DNA of 64,000 nucleotides from Pseudaminobacter soli (ex Li et al. 2025) (GCF_003012705.1 NZ_PXYL01000007.1:272580-336579); one strand, 5' to 3'. Shown: positions 39,634 to 50,275, counted from the stretch's first letter. Program-made: numbers and translations. The notes: a model not told the origin generated them from the sequence alone.

Positions 39634-40608
39634 ATGGTCACTGTGCTCGATCTCTCCAACGCTCCTCGTGTGCGCCACCCCGAAAAGGCCCACCGGCCGG
39701 ATCAGGAAGTGCTGCGCAAGCCGGACTGGATCCGCGTCAAGGCGCCGGTCTCCAAGGGCTATGCCGAGACCCGCGAGATCGTCAGGTCTCACAAGCTGGT
39801 GACGGTGTGCGAAGAGGCGGGCTGCCCCAACATCGGCGAATGCTGGGAAAAGAAGCACGCCACCTTCATGATCATGGGCGAGATCTGCACCCGCGCCTGC
39901 GCCTTCTGCAATGTGGCGACCGGCCGTCCGCTGCCGCTCGACGCGAACGAGCCGGAAAGCGTGGCGAAGGCCGTCGCCAAGATGGGGCTTACCCATGTCG
40001 TCATCACGTCGGTCGACCGCGACGACTTGGCCGACGGTGGCGCGCAGCACTTTGCCGACACGATCCGCGCGATCCGCGCGCTGAACCCCAATACGACGAT
40101 CGAAATCCTGACGCCGGACTTCCTGCGCAAGGACGGCGCATTGGAGATCGTGGTCGCGGCCAAGCCTGACGTTTTCAATCACAATCTCGAAACCGTGCCG
40201 TCGAACTATCTGACAGTTCGTCCGGGCGCGCGCTACTTCCACTCCATCCGCCTGTTGCAGCGGGTGAAGGAACTCGATCCGTCGATCTTCACCAAGTCCG
40301 GCATTATGGTCGGCCTGGGCGAAGAGCGGAACGAAGTCCTCCAGCTCATGGACGACCTGCGCAGCGCCGACGTCGATTTCATGACCATCGGCCAGTACCT
40401 GCAGCCGACCAAGAAGCACCATGCGGTCAAGAAGTTCGTCACGCCGGAGGAGTTCAAGTCTTACGAGACGGTCGGTATGACCAAGGGCTTCCTGCTCGTC
40501 GCATCGAGCCCGCTGACGCGCTCGTCCCATCACGCCGGCGAGGATTTCGCCCGGCTGCGGGCTGCGCGCGAGGAACATCTGCGGAAGTCGGCCAAAGCTT
40601 CTGCCTGA
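39634..40608 (+). CDS. lipA: Lipoyl synthase
   Basis: A radical-SAM enzyme (324 aa) that inserts two sulfurs into protein-bound octanoyl chains, making the lipoyl cofactor used by the E1 beta, E2 and other lipoyl domains. The auxiliary cluster cysteines are C59, C64 and C70 ([12 protein letters not shown]), the radical-SAM cluster cysteines C85, C89 and C92 (CTRACAFC), and the C-terminal serine motif is [13 protein letters not shown] much longer frame from 39283 exists, but ATG 39634 gives the family start. Its stop overlaps the next ATG by one base. Placement after lpdA links cofactor supply with the enzyme. Confidence 0.97.
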   Translation: MVTVLDLSNAPRVRHPEKAHRPDQEVLRKPDWIRVKAPVSKGYAETREIVRSHKLVTVCEEAGCPNIGECWEKKHATFMIMGEICTRACAFCNVATGRPLPLDANEPESVAKAVAKMGLTHVVITSVDRDDLADGGAQHFADTIRAIRALNPNTTIEILTPDFLRKDGALEIVVAAKPDVFNHNLETVPSNYLTVRPGARYFHSIRLLQRVKELDPSIFTKSGIMVGLGEERNEVLQLMDDLRSADVDFMTIGQYLQPTKKHHAVKKFVTPEEFKSYETVGMTKGFLLVASSPLTRSSHHAGEDFARLRAAREEHLRKSAKASA

Positions 40609-41069
40609 TGCCGAAATTCGAGACTATACGCCGCGTCTCCCATGCGCCGGACCAGATGTTTGCCCTGGTAGCGGATGTGGAGCAATATCCGCAGTTCCTG
40701 CCGCTTTGCGAAGGGCTGACGGTGCGCTCGCGCAAGGAGCGCGACGGACGCACGGTGCTCGTCGCCGCGATGACCGTTGGCTACAAGGCGATCCGCGAGA
40801 CCTTCACCACGCAGGTCTACCTGAAGCCGGACGAGAGCGCTATCGAGGTGAAATATCTCGACGGCCCGTTCAAATATCTGACCAATATCTGGCGATTCGA
40901 TCCGACGGATGGCGGCGCAACCGACATCCATTTCTTCATCGACTACGAATTCAAGAGCCGCGTTCTCGGGGCGCTGATGGGCGCGATGTTCGACCGCGCC
41001 TTTCGCATGTTCGTGGAAGCCTTCGAGCGTCGCGCGACCGAAATCTACGGTCCGGCGAAAGTCGCCTGA
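40608..41069 (+). CDS. COQ10/RatA-family START-domain protein
   Basis: A 153-aa member of the polyketide cyclase/START family (COQ10/RatA). It begins [20 protein letters not shown] and shows the family's VEQYPQFLPLC and PFKYLTNIWRF segments. Alphaproteobacterial and mitochondrial members bind ubiquinone and support respiration; the E. coli relative RatA has been described as a toxin, but no antitoxin gene is adjacent here. It overlaps lipA by one base and is therefore translationally coupled. A ubiquinone-chaperone role is favoured. Confidence 0.88.
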   Translation: MPKFETIRRVSHAPDQMFALVADVEQYPQFLPLCEGLTVRSRKERDGRTVLVAAMTVGYKAIRETFTTQVYLKPDESAIEVKYLDGPFKYLTNIWRFDPTDGGATDIHFFIDYEFKSRVLGALMGAMFDRAFRMFVEAFERRATEIYGPAKVA

Positions 41070-41555
41070 TCAGTCGAGAGCTTTTAGGCCGAGATTAAGG
41101 GCAGTCCGAACAGTTTCGCGCCGGACGAAGTCTCGCCCTTCATTCGGGAAAATCCGGCTTTCGGCCACGGCTGGCTGACCGCGCAGCGCCAGCCCGAACC
41201 AGACGAGCCCAACTGGCTTTGTTTCTGAGCCGCCATCGGGGCCGGCTATGCCGGTGACCGCAAGCGCGATGCTGGCGCGGGAGTTCTGGATGGCGCCAGC
41301 GGCCATTTCCAATGCAGTCTCGCGGGAGACGGCGCCATGAGCGGCCAGCGTCGTCTCGGAGACACCCAGCATCTCCATCTTGGCTTCATTGGAATAGGTG
41401 ATGAAACCGCGGTCCACCACCGTCGAGGAGCCTGGGATATCGGTCAAGGCGGCTATGATCATGCCGCCCGTGCAGGATTCCGCCGTCGCGGCCATGATGC
41501 CGTGCCGCTCGCAAGCCCTCAGGAATTCAATCGCCAGTTCGCGCAGTTCGCTCAT
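41070..41555 (-). CDS. pncC: CinA-family nicotinamide-nucleotide amidase
   Basis: A 161-aa stand-alone CinA C-terminal domain, matching PncC, which deamidates nicotinamide mononucleotide to nicotinate mononucleotide in NAD recycling. The signature AESCTGGMI (active-site Ser/Thr region) and the [18 protein letters not shown] stretch are typical. The N-terminal competence/damage half of full CinA is absent, as in many proteobacteria. Its ATG overlaps the ispDF stop by 4 nt, so it is translationally coupled to ispDF. Convergent with the COQ10-like gene with no intergenic space. Confidence 0.92.
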   Translation of the reverse strand: MSELRELAIEFLRACERHGIMAATAESCTGGMIIAALTDIPGSSTVVDRGFITYSNEAKMEMLGVSETTLAAHGAVSRETALEMAAGAIQNSRASIALAVTGIAGPDGGSETKPVGLVWFGLALRGQPAVAESRIFPNEGRDFVRRETVRTALNLGLKALD

Positions 41556-42775
41556 TCGGGCAGTTCTCCCGGGTAGACGACGCTCGCCGTGGCGATCGCC
41601 GCAATGCCTTCCTCACGCCCTACAAAACCCAGCCGCTCGTTTGTGGTTGCCTTGATCGACACCCGACCCCTGTCGATGCCAAGCATGTCGGAAAGGGCAG
41701 CTGTCATCGCCTCGCGGTGCGGGCCGACGCGCGGCGCCTCGCAGATGAGCGTAATGTCGGCATTGGCGATCCGTCCGCCCTTCGAACGCACAAGTTTCAC
41801 GGCATGCTCCACGAAGATGCGTGAGGCAGCGCCCTTCCACTGCGGGTCGGATGGCGGGAAATGGGTGCCGATGTCGCCGGCGCCGATGGTTGCGAGCAGT
41901 GCGTCGGTCAGTGCATGCAGGCAGACATCGGCATCTGAATGGCCGGAGAGTTTTTTCGTGTGGGGAATTGCCACGCCGCACAGCGTCACGTGGTCGCCGG
42001 GCTCGAAAGAGTGCACATCGTAGCCATTGCCGGTGCGCACGTCGGGAAAAGCACTACTTGCTGCAGACAGGCGTTGATCGGCCATTGCGATGTCCCTTGC
42101 CCAGGTCAGTTTCACATTGTCGGGTGAGCCCAGCACGATGCGCACCGGCATGTCGGCCCATTCGGCGATTGCCGCATCGTCGGTGAAGTCGCTGCGCCCC
42201 TGTCTGTGCGCGGCCTGATGCGCGGCCAGAATTGGTGCATAGGGGAATCCCTGCGGAGTCTGGGCTGAATGAAGGCCAGCCCGCGCCACAGTCTCCGCCA
42301 CCGCGCCGCCAGCGGCCTCACGCTTGAGGGTGTCGGACACCGGTAATGCAGGCAGGGCGCCATGATTTTCGTCGATCGACGCGATTACCCGGTCGATGAG
42401 TCCGGCATCGGCAAAAGGCCGCACGCCGTCATGGATGAGCACCGCGCCCGGGTTTTCGGACTCTAGAGCCAGGAGGCCAAGCCGAGTGGAGTCCTGTCGC
42501 GTCGCTCCCCCGTGAACGACGATCACCTTCTCGACGAGGGCGCCGAGTGCCTGCTTTAGCAGAGCGCCGTCGTCCGGGTGGATCACGACCACGACCGTTC
42601 CGATTGCCGGATGGCGGAGAAAATTCTCCACGGTGCGCGCAAGAACGGCACGTCCGCCAATTAGGCGATACTGCTTGGGCCCATCAGCTTGTCCTGCACG
42701 CTCGCCACGCCCTGCGGCCACGACCACCACGGCGGTCGGCAGTTTTCTCGACGATTCAGATCTGCTCTTTTCCAT
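41552..42775 (-). CDS. ispDF: Bifunctional IspD/IspF enzyme of the MEP isoprenoid pathway
   Basis: A 407-aa fusion. The N-terminal IspD part (about 15-240) makes CDP-methylerythritol and shows [18 protein letters not shown] and HDGVRPF. The C-terminal IspF part (about 245-407) cyclises the phosphorylated product and shows [11 protein letters not shown] with metal ligands D and [19 protein letters not shown] and [12 protein letters not shown]. The fusion is typical of alphaproteobacteria. ATG 42775 is chosen; a frame extends 51 codons upstream into the region shared with the divergent dusB promoter. It is coupled to the CinA-like gene. Confidence 0.95.
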   Translation of the reverse strand: MEKSRSESSRKLPTAVVVVAAGRGERAGQADGPKQYRLIGGRAVLARTVENFLRHPAIGTVVVVIHPDDGALLKQALGALVEKVIVVHGGATRQDSTRLGLLALESENPGAVLIHDGVRPFADAGLIDRVIASIDENHGALPALPVSDTLKREAAGGAVAETVARAGLHSAQTPQGFPYAPILAAHQAAHRQGRSDFTDDAAIAEWADMPVRIVLGSPDNVKLTWARDIAMADQRLSAASSAFPDVRTGNGYDVHSFEPGDHVTLCGVAIPHTKKLSGHSDADVCLHALTDALLATIGAGDIGTHFPPSDPQWKGAASRIFVEHAVKLVRSKGGRIANADITLICEAPRVGPHREAMTAALSDMLGIDRGRVSIKATTNERLGFVGREEGIAAIATASVVYPGELPE

Positions 42776-42898
42776 GCGCAGAGGCTTAGTCGCAACCTTG
42801 CGCAAAGGCGAGAGTTTTCCCTGGTGCACGCCCTGCCGCGCCGTTTCCGCATTGCACAATATGCCGAAACTGGCTACTGAATAAGCAAAAGACAAAAT

Positions 42899-42915
42899 TG
42901 CTTGGAATTTGTGCA
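42899..42915 (+). promoter_or_regulatory. Candidate NtrC-type half-palindrome at dusB start
   Basis: TGC-N11-GCA (TGCTTG, 5 nt, TGTGCA), 17 nt long, overlapping the dusB start codon. NtrC sites follow TGCACC-N5-GGTGCA; only 8 of 12 defined bases match. The gene arrangement (dusB-ntrBC) is autorepressed by NtrC in Rhizobium, which is the reason to note it. Confidence 0.25.
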
Positions 42916-43931
42916 TGCCAGATTTCACGGCTCATGCAAAACCGCTCGAAATTGGTGGCGTTAAAATTCGCAACCGTGTCTTTCTGGCGCCGATGTCCGG
43001 CATCACGGACGACGCGTTCCGCAAACGCGCCTATGCCCACGGCGCGGGGCTCGTTGTGTCCGAAATGGTCGCAAGCGGCGAGTTGGCCAAGGGGCACTCG
43101 GAATCGGGACGCCGTATTCGTCACTCCGGCTTGCCCGTGCACATGATCCAGCTTGCGGGGCGCGAATCCCGCCATATGGCGGAAGGCGCACGTATCGCGG
43201 CCGGCGAGGGCGCCGACATCATCGACATCAATATGGGCTGCCCCGCCAAGAAGGTGACGGGCGGCTATGCCGGTTCCGCACTGATGCGCGACCTAGATCA
43301 CGCCGTGTCGCTGATCGATGCGGTCATCGGGGCCGTGGATGTGCCCGTGACAGTGAAGATGCGCCTTGGCTGGGACGACGCGGCTCTGAATGCGCCAGAA
43401 CTCGCACGTCGTGCGGAGGCGGCCGGCGTGAAGATGGTGACCGTGCACGGCCGCACGCGCTGCCAGTTCTATCAAGGCAAAGCAGATTGGCGCGCGATTG
43501 CGCGCGTCAAGGAGGCGGTCTCCATTCCGGTGGTTGCCAATGGCGACGTAAGGAACCTCACCGATGCTACGGAAATAATTGAACAATCTGGCGCGGATGC
43601 GGTGATGGTCGGGCGTGCCAGCTATGGCGCACCTTGGACGGCAGGCGTCATTGCAGCAGGAACTGAGTGCGCGCCAGACATGCCGCGTACGGCCGCGGAA
43701 GTGGCTGACTATGTCGTTTCGCATTACGAGGACATGCTGGCGCTTTACGGCATTGAAAGCGGCCTGCGGCAGGCGCGCAAGCATCTCGGCTGGTATCTCG
43801 ATCGTCATGCCAGGGACATCGCGCCGGAGTTGCGCGCGAGGATCATGACTTCGCTCGATCCGGCCGAAGTGGTTCGCGGCTTGCGAGAGGCTCTCCGTTT
43901 CTCCGATATGCAGGAAAGGAGCGCCGCGTGA
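42915..43931 (+). CDS. dusB: tRNA-dihydrouridine synthase B
   Basis: DusB (338 aa, formerly nifR3) reduces uridines in the tRNA D-loop with FMN and NADPH. The TIM-barrel signature [14 protein letters not shown], the catalytic cysteine in [30 protein letters not shown] (with the conserved phosphate-contacting residues) and VVANGDV are present. ATG 42915 fits the family; a TTG two codons upstream is ignored. It overlaps ntrB by 4 nt. The dusB-ntrB-ntrC order is a hallmark of rhizobia and many alphaproteobacteria. Confidence 0.95.
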   Translation: MPDFTAHAKPLEIGGVKIRNRVFLAPMSGITDDAFRKRAYAHGAGLVVSEMVASGELAKGHSESGRRIRHSGLPVHMIQLAGRESRHMAEGARIAAGEGADIIDINMGCPAKKVTGGYAGSALMRDLDHAVSLIDAVIGAVDVPVTVKMRLGWDDAALNAPELARRAEAAGVKMVTVHGRTRCQFYQGKADWRAIARVKEAVSIPVVANGDVRNLTDATEIIEQSGADAVMVGRASYGAPWTAGVIAAGTECAPDMPRTAAEVADYVVSHYEDMLALYGIESGLRQARKHLGWYLDRHARDIAPELRARIMTSLDPAEVVRGLREALRFSDMQERSAA

Positions 43932-45064
43932 CGGTCAGCAATCGGGCCGAGGTCGCCGACGCAGCGCAGATCGTCCTCAACACGATCCGTCGGCCGGTCA
44001 TCATGATCGGTTCCGACGATCGCATCAGCTACGCCAACGCCGATGCCGAAGACTTTTTCCGCTCCAGCGCGGCAATGCTGGCTCGTTCCACGCTGGAACG
44101 TTTCGTGCCCTTCGGCAGCCCGATCCTGTCCCTTGTCGAACAGGTGCGCGAGCGGCTGGCGCCGGTGAACGAGTACCGGGTCGACATTTCCTCGCCGCGT
44201 CTCGGCATCGAGAAGGTCGTCGACATTTATGTGGCGCCGGTTCCTGAATTGCCCGGCTCGGTCGTGGTCATGTTCCAGGAACGGTCGATGGCCGACAAGA
44301 TCGACCGCCAGATGACCCATCGCGGCGCGGCTCGCTCCGTAACCGGCCTTGCCGCGATGCTGGCGCATGAGATCAAGAACCCGCTCTCCGGTATCCGTGG
44401 CGCAGCGCAACTTCTGGAGACGTCCGTATCGGACGAAGATCGCGCGCTGACGCGCCTGATCACCGATGAGACCGACCGCATCGTGGCACTAGTCGACCGC
44501 ATGGAGGTTTTTTCGGACGAGCGCCCCATCGACCGCTATCCGGTCAATATCCACGTCGTCCTCGACCATGTGAAGGCTATTGCGCGAAACGGTTTTGCCA
44601 GCAAAGTCAACATCGTGGAGGAGTATGATCCATCACTGCCTCCGGTATTTGCCAATCGCGACCAACTCGTCCAGGTGTTCCTCAATCTGGTGAAGAACGC
44701 GGCCGAGGCCATAGGAACGCGGAGCGAAGGCGAGATCAAGCTCTCTACAGCCTTTCGCCCCGGCATGCGCGTCTCGGTGCCCGGATCGCAGGATCGCGTG
44801 TCGCTGCCGCTCGAATTCTGCGTGCATGACAATGGTGCCGGCGTCTCCGAAGACATTCTGCCGATTATCTTCGACCCGTTCATCACGACAAAGCCGAATG
44901 GTTCGGGGCTTGGTCTGGCGCTCGTCGCAAAGATCGTCGGGGAACATGGCGGGGTCATCGAGTGCGAATCCACGCCGCGCGGCACGATGTTTCGCGTGCT
45001 GATGCCTGCGTGGAAAGACACCTCATTGCTCCATGAAGAGCAGACCGAAGGAAACAAGGCATGA
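43928..45064 (+). CDS. ntrB: Nitrogen regulation sensor histidine kinase NtrB
   Basis: A soluble two-component kinase (378 aa) that controls NtrC phosphorylation in response to nitrogen status through PII. An N-terminal PAS domain (about 10-115) precedes the dimerisation/phosphoacceptor helix with H147 in [12 protein letters not shown], then the HATPase domain with NLVKNAAEA (N box), DNGAGV and GSGLGLALV (G boxes). No membrane segment is seen. Overlaps of 4 nt at both ends (dusB and ntrC) show tight translational coupling. Confidence 0.96.
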   Translation: MTVSNRAEVADAAQIVLNTIRRPVIMIGSDDRISYANADAEDFFRSSAAMLARSTLERFVPFGSPILSLVEQVRERLAPVNEYRVDISSPRLGIEKVVDIYVAPVPELPGSVVVMFQERSMADKIDRQMTHRGAARSVTGLAAMLAHEIKNPLSGIRGAAQLLETSVSDEDRALTRLITDETDRIVALVDRMEVFSDERPIDRYPVNIHVVLDHVKAIARNGFASKVNIVEEYDPSLPPVFANRDQLVQVFLNLVKNAAEAIGTRSEGEIKLSTAFRPGMRVSVPGSQDRVSLPLEFCVHDNGAGVSEDILPIIFDPFITTKPNGSGLGLALVAKIVGEHGGVIECESTPRGTMFRVLMPAWKDTSLLHEEQTEGNKA

Positions 45065-46518
45065 CGCCCCGCGGCAACATTCTGGTGGCGGACGACGACG
45101 CGGCAATCCGCACCGTGCTGAACCAGGCTTTGTCACGTTCGGGACACGAGGTGCGTGTCACCTCCAATGCCGCGACGCTTTGGCGCTGGGTGGCGGCGGG
45201 CGAGGGCGATCTGGTGATCACCGACGTCGTCATGCCGGACGAAAACGCCTTCGACATGCTGCCGCGCATCAAGAAGGCCCGCCCGGAACTGCCGGTCATC
45301 GTGATGAGTGCCCAGAACACCTTCATGACGGCCATCCGGGCGTCGGAAACCGGCGCCTATGAATACCTGCCCAAGCCGTTCGACCTCACCGAGCTTCTGA
45401 ACATCGTCAATCGCGCCCTGGCGGAGCCCAAGCGCCCCAAGCTCGATGCGCGCCACGACGATCAGCCGGAAGCCATGCCCCTGATCGGGCGCTCTGCCGC
45501 CATGCAGGACATCTACCGCATGTTGGCGCGCATGATGCAGACCGACCTGACGGTGATGATTTCGGGCGAATCGGGCACCGGCAAGGAACTGGTGGCGCGC
45601 GCGCTGCATGAATATGGCCGGCGGCGGAACGGCCCGTTCGTCGCAATCAACATGGCGGCCATTCCCCGCGATCTGATCGAATCGGAGTTGTTCGGCCACG
45701 AGAAGGGCGCATTCACGGGCGCGCAGAACCGTTCCAGCGGACGCTTCGAGCAGGCCGAGGGCGGTACGCTTTTCCTCGACGAGATCGGCGACATGCCCAT
45801 GGAGGCGCAGACCCGTCTCCTCCGCGTGCTGCAGCAGGGCGAATACACCACCGTCGGCGGGCGAACCCCGATCAAGACCGACGTGCGCATCGTCGCCGCC
45901 ACCAACAAGGATTTGCGCGCCGGCATCGCCCAGGGGCTGTTTCGCGAAGACCTGTTTTATCGCTTGAATGTCGTGCCGCTGCGCCTGCCGCCGCTGCGCG
46001 AGCGGTCCGAGGACGTTCCTGACCTCGTCCGGCACTTCTTCAAGCAGGCCGAAAGCGAGGGCCTGCAGGCCAAGCGAATCTCAAGCGGCGGCCTTGAACT
46101 GATGAAGCGCTATCCGTGGCCGGGCAATGTGCGCGAACTGGAGAATCTCGTCAGGCGCCTTGCCGCACTCTACCCGCAGGAAGAGATTTCTACCGAGATC
46201 ATCGAATCCGAATTGCGGACGAGCCAGGAGCCTGCTCCGGAAAATGGCGCGCTCGTGCCGGACAACCTTTCTATTGGCCAAGCGGCGGAAATATTCCTTC
46301 AACGCTATTTCGCGTCCTTCGCCGGTGAATTGCCGCCTCCGGGGCTCTATGAGCGCATTCTCGCCGAGGTCGAGTTCCCGCTGATTCTGGCGTCGATGAC
46401 GGCAACACGCGGCAACCAGATCAAGGCGGCCGAGCTGCTCGGGCTGAACCGCAATACATTGCGCAAGAAGATCCGCGAGCTTGGTGTAAACGTTTATCGC
46501 GCTTCCAAGCAAAGCTGA
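45061..46518 (+). CDS. ntrC: Nitrogen regulation response regulator NtrC
   Basis: A sigma-54-dependent activator (485 aa). The receiver domain has phosphoacceptor D55 ([10 protein letters not shown]) and the AAA+ domain has Walker A GESGTGKE, the sigma-54 contact loop GAFTGA (encoded at 45706-45723), [13 protein letters not shown] (Walker B) and an arginine-finger region. The C-terminal Fis-type helix-turn-helix is [20 protein letters not shown]. It activates nitrogen assimilation genes under limitation. The intact GAFTGA contrasts with the NtrX protein encoded 2.4 kb downstream. Confidence 0.97.
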   Translation: MTPRGNILVADDDAAIRTVLNQALSRSGHEVRVTSNAATLWRWVAAGEGDLVITDVVMPDENAFDMLPRIKKARPELPVIVMSAQNTFMTAIRASETGAYEYLPKPFDLTELLNIVNRALAEPKRPKLDARHDDQPEAMPLIGRSAAMQDIYRMLARMMQTDLTVMISGESGTGKELVARALHEYGRRRNGPFVAINMAAIPRDLIESELFGHEKGAFTGAQNRSSGRFEQAEGGTLFLDEIGDMPMEAQTRLLRVLQQGEYTTVGGRTPIKTDVRIVAATNKDLRAGIAQGLFREDLFYRLNVVPLRLPPLRERSEDVPDLVRHFFKQAESEGLQAKRISSGGLELMKRYPWPGNVRELENLVRRLAALYPQEEISTEIIESELRTSQEPAPENGALVPDNLSIGQAAEIFLQRYFASFAGELPPPGLYERILAEVEFPLILASMTATRGNQIKAAELLGLNRNTLRKKIRELGVNVYRASKQS

Positions 46519-46574
46519 CCTCTCTGGGTCATGCGAGAAAATCGCGCCAAAGATTTTCGGCAACTGTCAGTCTA

Positions 46575-46615
46575 GTTGCATAATCGCCACAATGCGTTGC
46601 ATAGGTGCGACGCAT
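46575..46615 (+). promoter_or_regulatory. Repeats in the ntrY promoter region
   Basis: Two direct GTTGCATA repeats, 21 nt apart (46575-46582 and 46596-46603), and an inverted repeat ATGCGT-N12-ACGCAT (46592-46597 with 46610-46615), ending 20 nt before ntrY. Spacing of two helical turns suggests a regulator site; the protein is unknown. Confidence 0.4.
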
Positions 46616-46635
46616 AACGGTCCTTGTAGGGGCGC

Positions 46636-48924
46636 ATGGCGAATCAGAAGCTGAAATTCAGGCGATCCATTTTTCCGGCACAGTCCGGCGGAGATGGCAG
46701 ACGCCTTCTTGCACTGCCCGGCATTATTGCCGTGGTGGGCGCACTGCTTACGGCCGCCGTATCCTTCGCCATTCTTTTCGGCGTCACGCCGATCACGCCG
46801 AATGAAACGACCACCCTGATCATCATTTGCGTGAACGCCGCGTTCATTCTCTTCCTGCTCGCGCTGGTCGTACGCGAGGTTCATCGCATCCTCACTGCAC
46901 GCCGAATCGGCAAGGCGGCGTCGCGGCTGCATGTGCGCATCGTCACGATGTTTGCGCTGGTCGCCGCAATTCCCGCCATCGCAGTCGCGGTCATTGCCTC
47001 GATCACGCTGAACATCGGCCTCGATCGCTGGTTCGAGATACGCACGAAGACGATCGTCAACTACTCGTTGTCCATCGCGGACGCCTATGTCCAGGAAAAT
47101 GCTCGCAACCTTCAGGGCACGACCTTGTCCATGGCCTACGATCTGGACAATGCGCGTACCCTCTACAATCTCGACCGCACCGGGTTCCGAAACTTCATGA
47201 GCCAACAGGCAGTGGGGCGCGCGCTGGCGCACGCTGCCCTGATCAATGCCGACGGCTCCTTCGTGATGACAGCACAGACGCCCGCCGAATTTGCCATGCC
47301 GGAACCGCCACCAGGTTCTGTCGAGACGGCAGCGGACGGCAAGCCGGTGCTGATCGAGCCGCGTACTCGCAACATCGTTGGCGCAATCATCAAACTGCGT
47401 GAGATCCCGGGGCTCTATCTCTACACGATCAGGCTGGTCGACCCTGAGGTGATCAAGGCGCGCGAGGTCGTGCGGGCAAATGCTGACGAGTACCGAGGCC
47501 TGGAAGCCAACCGGCGCACGTCGCAGGTTGCCATTGGGCTCCCTTACCTGTCGCTGACCCTGATCGTGATCCTCTCGGCGATCTGGACGGGTATAGCGGT
47601 CGCAGACAGGCTCGTCCGTCCGATCCGCCAACTGATCGGCGCGGCGGACGAGGTGGCCACGGGCAATCTTAACGTCTCGGTCCCGGTTCGACCGTCCGAC
47701 GGCGACGTCGCCTCGCTAGCCGACACCTTCAACAAAATGCTGCTGCAACTGAAATCGCAGCGCGATGAGATCCTCACGGCCAAGGATCTCGTCGACGAGC
47801 GCCGGCGCTTCTCGGAAGCGGTTCTGGAAGGCGTGACGGCCGGCGTCATCGGCATCGACCATTTTGGCACGATCACCATCGTCAATCGCTCGGCCGAGGC
47901 GATGCTTGCCATTTCCGCCGACACATCGGTGGGGCAGAATCTTTCGGTGGTGCTGCCCCATGTCGGCCGCGTCTTCGAGATTTGCCGTAGCTCCGAGCGC
48001 CGCGTCTACCGCGAGCAGGTGACCTTCTATCGCGCCGGCGCTGAGCGCACCTTCAACGTGCAGGTCACGATCGAAGAAGGCGACGACGAGAGCCAGGAAA
48101 AATCCTATGTCGTCACGGTCGACGACATCACTGATCTGATGCAGGCGCAGCGCTCGTCCGCCTGGGCCGATGTTGCCCGCCGCATCGCGCACGAGATCAA
48201 GAACCCGCTGACGCCGATCCAGCTGTCAGCCGAGCGCATCCGCCGGCGCTACGGAAAGGTGATAACCGAAGACCGCGAAGTTTTCGATCAGTGCACGGAC
48301 ACGATCATTCGTCAGGTCGAGGACATCGGCCGCATGGTCAACGAGTTCTCCGACTTCGCGCGTATGCCGAAGCCGGAGATGAAGAACATCGACCTGCGGG
48401 AGCCGCTGCGTGAAGCCTCGTTCCTAATCGAAGTCAGCCGTTCGGACATCAAGTTCGAGCGTGATTTCGGTGCCGAACCGCTCAAGGGGACCTTCGACAA
48501 CCGCCTTCTGTCGCAGGCGTTCGGCAACATCATCAAGAATGCCTCCGAAGCAATCGACGGCGCCGAGCGCAGCGAGGGGGAGGTTGGAGCAATCCGGATT
48601 CAGGCGTGCCGTGAAGAAGCCATGATCCGGGTGGACGTGATGGACAACGGCAAGGGGCTGCCGCGCGAAAATCGCCAGCGTCTCCTCGAGCCATACATGA
48701 CCACGCGTGAAAAAGGGACCGGTCTTGGCCTCGCGATCGTCAAAAAGATCGTCGAAGACCATGGCGGCCGGTTGGAACTTCATGACGCGCCGGCCGACTT
48801 CCATGGCGGTCGGGGCGCGATGATCAGCATCCTGCTTCCTCTGGCAGCCGACGATACGGCGGCTCCGCAAGACGGAAGCATTGAAGACAAACATAGAACT
48901 GAAAAGGTCGGTAATGGCATCTGA
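46636..48924 (+). CDS. ntrY: Membrane sensor histidine kinase NtrY
   Basis: A 762-aa membrane kinase. Transmembrane helices are visible near residues 20-110 (three, including LALPGIIAVVGALLTAA and FILFLLALVV) and near 300-320 (LPYLSLTLIVILSAIW), enclosing a periplasmic sensor. A HAMP linker (DRLVRPIRQLIGAADEVA), a PAS domain and the phosphoacceptor H519 in [11 protein letters not shown] follow, then the HATPase with IIKNASEAI and GTGLGLAIV. NtrY partners with NtrX and affects nitrogen, redox and envelope traits in alphaproteobacteria. It overlaps ntrX by 11 nt. Confidence 0.95.
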   Translation: MANQKLKFRRSIFPAQSGGDGRRLLALPGIIAVVGALLTAAVSFAILFGVTPITPNETTTLIIICVNAAFILFLLALVVREVHRILTARRIGKAASRLHVRIVTMFALVAAIPAIAVAVIASITLNIGLDRWFEIRTKTIVNYSLSIADAYVQENARNLQGTTLSMAYDLDNARTLYNLDRTGFRNFMSQQAVGRALAHAALINADGSFVMTAQTPAEFAMPEPPPGSVETAADGKPVLIEPRTRNIVGAIIKLREIPGLYLYTIRLVDPEVIKAREVVRANADEYRGLEANRRTSQVAIGLPYLSLTLIVILSAIWTGIAVADRLVRPIRQLIGAADEVATGNLNVSVPVRPSDGDVASLADTFNKMLLQLKSQRDEILTAKDLVDERRRFSEAVLEGVTAGVIGIDHFGTITIVNRSAEAMLAISADTSVGQNLSVVLPHVGRVFEICRSSERRVYREQVTFYRAGAERTFNVQVTIEEGDDESQEKSYVVTVDDITDLMQAQRSSAWADVARRIAHEIKNPLTPIQLSAERIRRRYGKVITEDREVFDQCTDTIIRQVEDIGRMVNEFSDFARMPKPEMKNIDLREPLREASFLIEVSRSDIKFERDFGAEPLKGTFDNRLLSQAFGNIIKNASEAIDGAERSEGEVGAIRIQACREEAMIRVDVMDNGKGLPRENRQRLLEPYMTTREKGTGLGLAIVKKIVEDHGGRLELHDAPADFHGGRGAMISILLPLAADDTAAPQDGSIEDKHRTEKVGNGI

Positions 48925-50275
48925 CATCCTTGTCGTCGATGACGAAGAAGATATCCGAGAGCTCGTCGCCGGGATTTTGAGCGATGAAGGTCACGAAACG
49001 CGAACGGCCCATAACGCCGACAGCGCCTTGGCGGCGATCGCCGATCGTGTACCCAGGCTGGTCTTTCTAGACATCTGGATGCAAGGCTCGCGCCTCGATG
49101 GCCTGGCGCTCCTGGATGAGATCAAGACGATACACCCCAACCTTCCGGTGGTGATGATCTCGGGCCACGGCAACATCGAAACGGCGGTTTCGGCGATACG
49201 GCGCGGCGCATACGACTTCATCGAGAAGCCTTTCAAGGCCGATCGTCTGATTCTCATTGCCGAAAGGGCGCTGGAGACGTCGAAGCTCAGGCGCGAGGTG
49301 TCGGACCTCAAGATGCGCAATGGCGATTCGTTCGAGCTCATCGGCATGTCATCGGCCATGACCCATCTGCGCCAGACCATCGAGCGTGTTGCGCCGACCA
49401 ACAGCCGCATCATGATCGTTGGACCGTCCGGCTCCGGCAAGGAACAGGTGGCACGCGCCATTCACGCGACGTCGTCGCGCAAGAGTGGGCCATTCGTTTC
49501 GGTAAATGCGGCGACGATTACGCCGGAACGCATGGAGATCGAGCTTTTCGGAACCGAGTCCAACGGCTCTGAGCGTAAGGTCGGCGCACTCGAGGAAGCT
49601 CACCGCGGCATCCTCTACCTGGACGAAGTGGCCGATATGCCGCGCGAGACGCAGAGCAAGATCCTGCGTGTGCTCGTGGACCAGCAGTTCGAGCGCGTGG
49701 GCGGCACCAAGCGCGTGAAGGTCGACGTACGCATCATTTCCTCGACCGCGCAGAACCTCGAAGCCATGATCGCCGAGGGGCGCTTCCGCGAAGACCTCTA
49801 TCATCGCCTCGCGGTCGTGCCGGTAGTCGTGCCAGGGCTTGCCGAGCGGCGCGAGGACATTCCCTATCTGGTCGATGGTTTTATCAAGCAGACAGCGCGC
49901 CAGGCAGGCATCAAGCCGCGCCGCATCGGCGATGACGCCATGGCCGTCCTTCAGGCGCACAACTGGCCCGGCAACGTCCGCCAGCTTCGCAACAATATCG
50001 AGCGTCTGATGATCCTGACGCGCGATGTCGATGCCGACAAGCCGATCACCGCCGACCTGCTGCCGGCGGAGATTGGAGACGTCATGCCGCGTGTTCCCAA
50101 TCAGACGGATCAGCACATCATGGCGCTGCCACTGAGGGAAGCGCGCGAAATGTTCGAAAAGGAATATCTGATCGCCCAGATCAACCGCTTCGGCGGAAAT
50201 ATCTCGCGTACGGCGGAGTTCATCGGTATGGAGCGCTCGGCACTTCACCGGAAACTCAAGTCGCTCGGAGTTTGA
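48914..50275 (+). CDS. ntrX: Response regulator NtrX (lacks GAFTGA)
   Basis: The partner of NtrY, 453 aa. Receiver domain with D53 (VFLDIWMQG), AAA+ domain with Walker A GPSGSGKEQ and Walker B GILYLDEVADMP, and a C-terminal Fis-type helix-turn-helix (NISRTAEFIGMERSALHRKL). Between ELFGTES and ALEEAHRG the loop reads NGSERKVG, so the GAFTGA motif needed to contact sigma-54 is missing. It probably acts as a conventional activator/repressor. ATG 48914 gives the family N-terminus MASDILVVDDEED; a frame 11 codons longer is rejected. Overlaps ntrY by 11 nt. Confidence 0.95.
   Translation: MASDILVVDDEEDIRELVAGILSDEGHETRTAHNADSALAAIADRVPRLVFLDIWMQGSRLDGLALLDEIKTIHPNLPVVMISGHGNIETAVSAIRRGAYDFIEKPFKADRLILIAERALETSKLRREVSDLKMRNGDSFELIGMSSAMTHLRQTIERVAPTNSRIMIVGPSGSGKEQVARAIHATSSRKSGPFVSVNAATITPERMEIELFGTESNGSERKVGALEEAHRGILYLDEVADMPRETQSKILRVLVDQQFERVGGTKRVKVDVRIISSTAQNLEAMIAEGRFREDLYHRLAVVPVVVPGLAERREDIPYLVDGFIKQTARQAGIKPRRIGDDAMAVLQAHNWPGNVRQLRNNIERLMILTRDVDADKPITADLLPAEIGDVMPRVPNQTDQHIMALPLREAREMFEKEYLIAQINRFGGNISRTAEFIGMERSALHRKLKSLGV

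Noticed and set aside
40608..41069. RatA-type toxin of a toxin-antitoxin pair
   Set aside because: No antitoxin-like partner is adjacent, and the family in alphaproteobacteria is mostly a COQ10-like quinone-binding protein.
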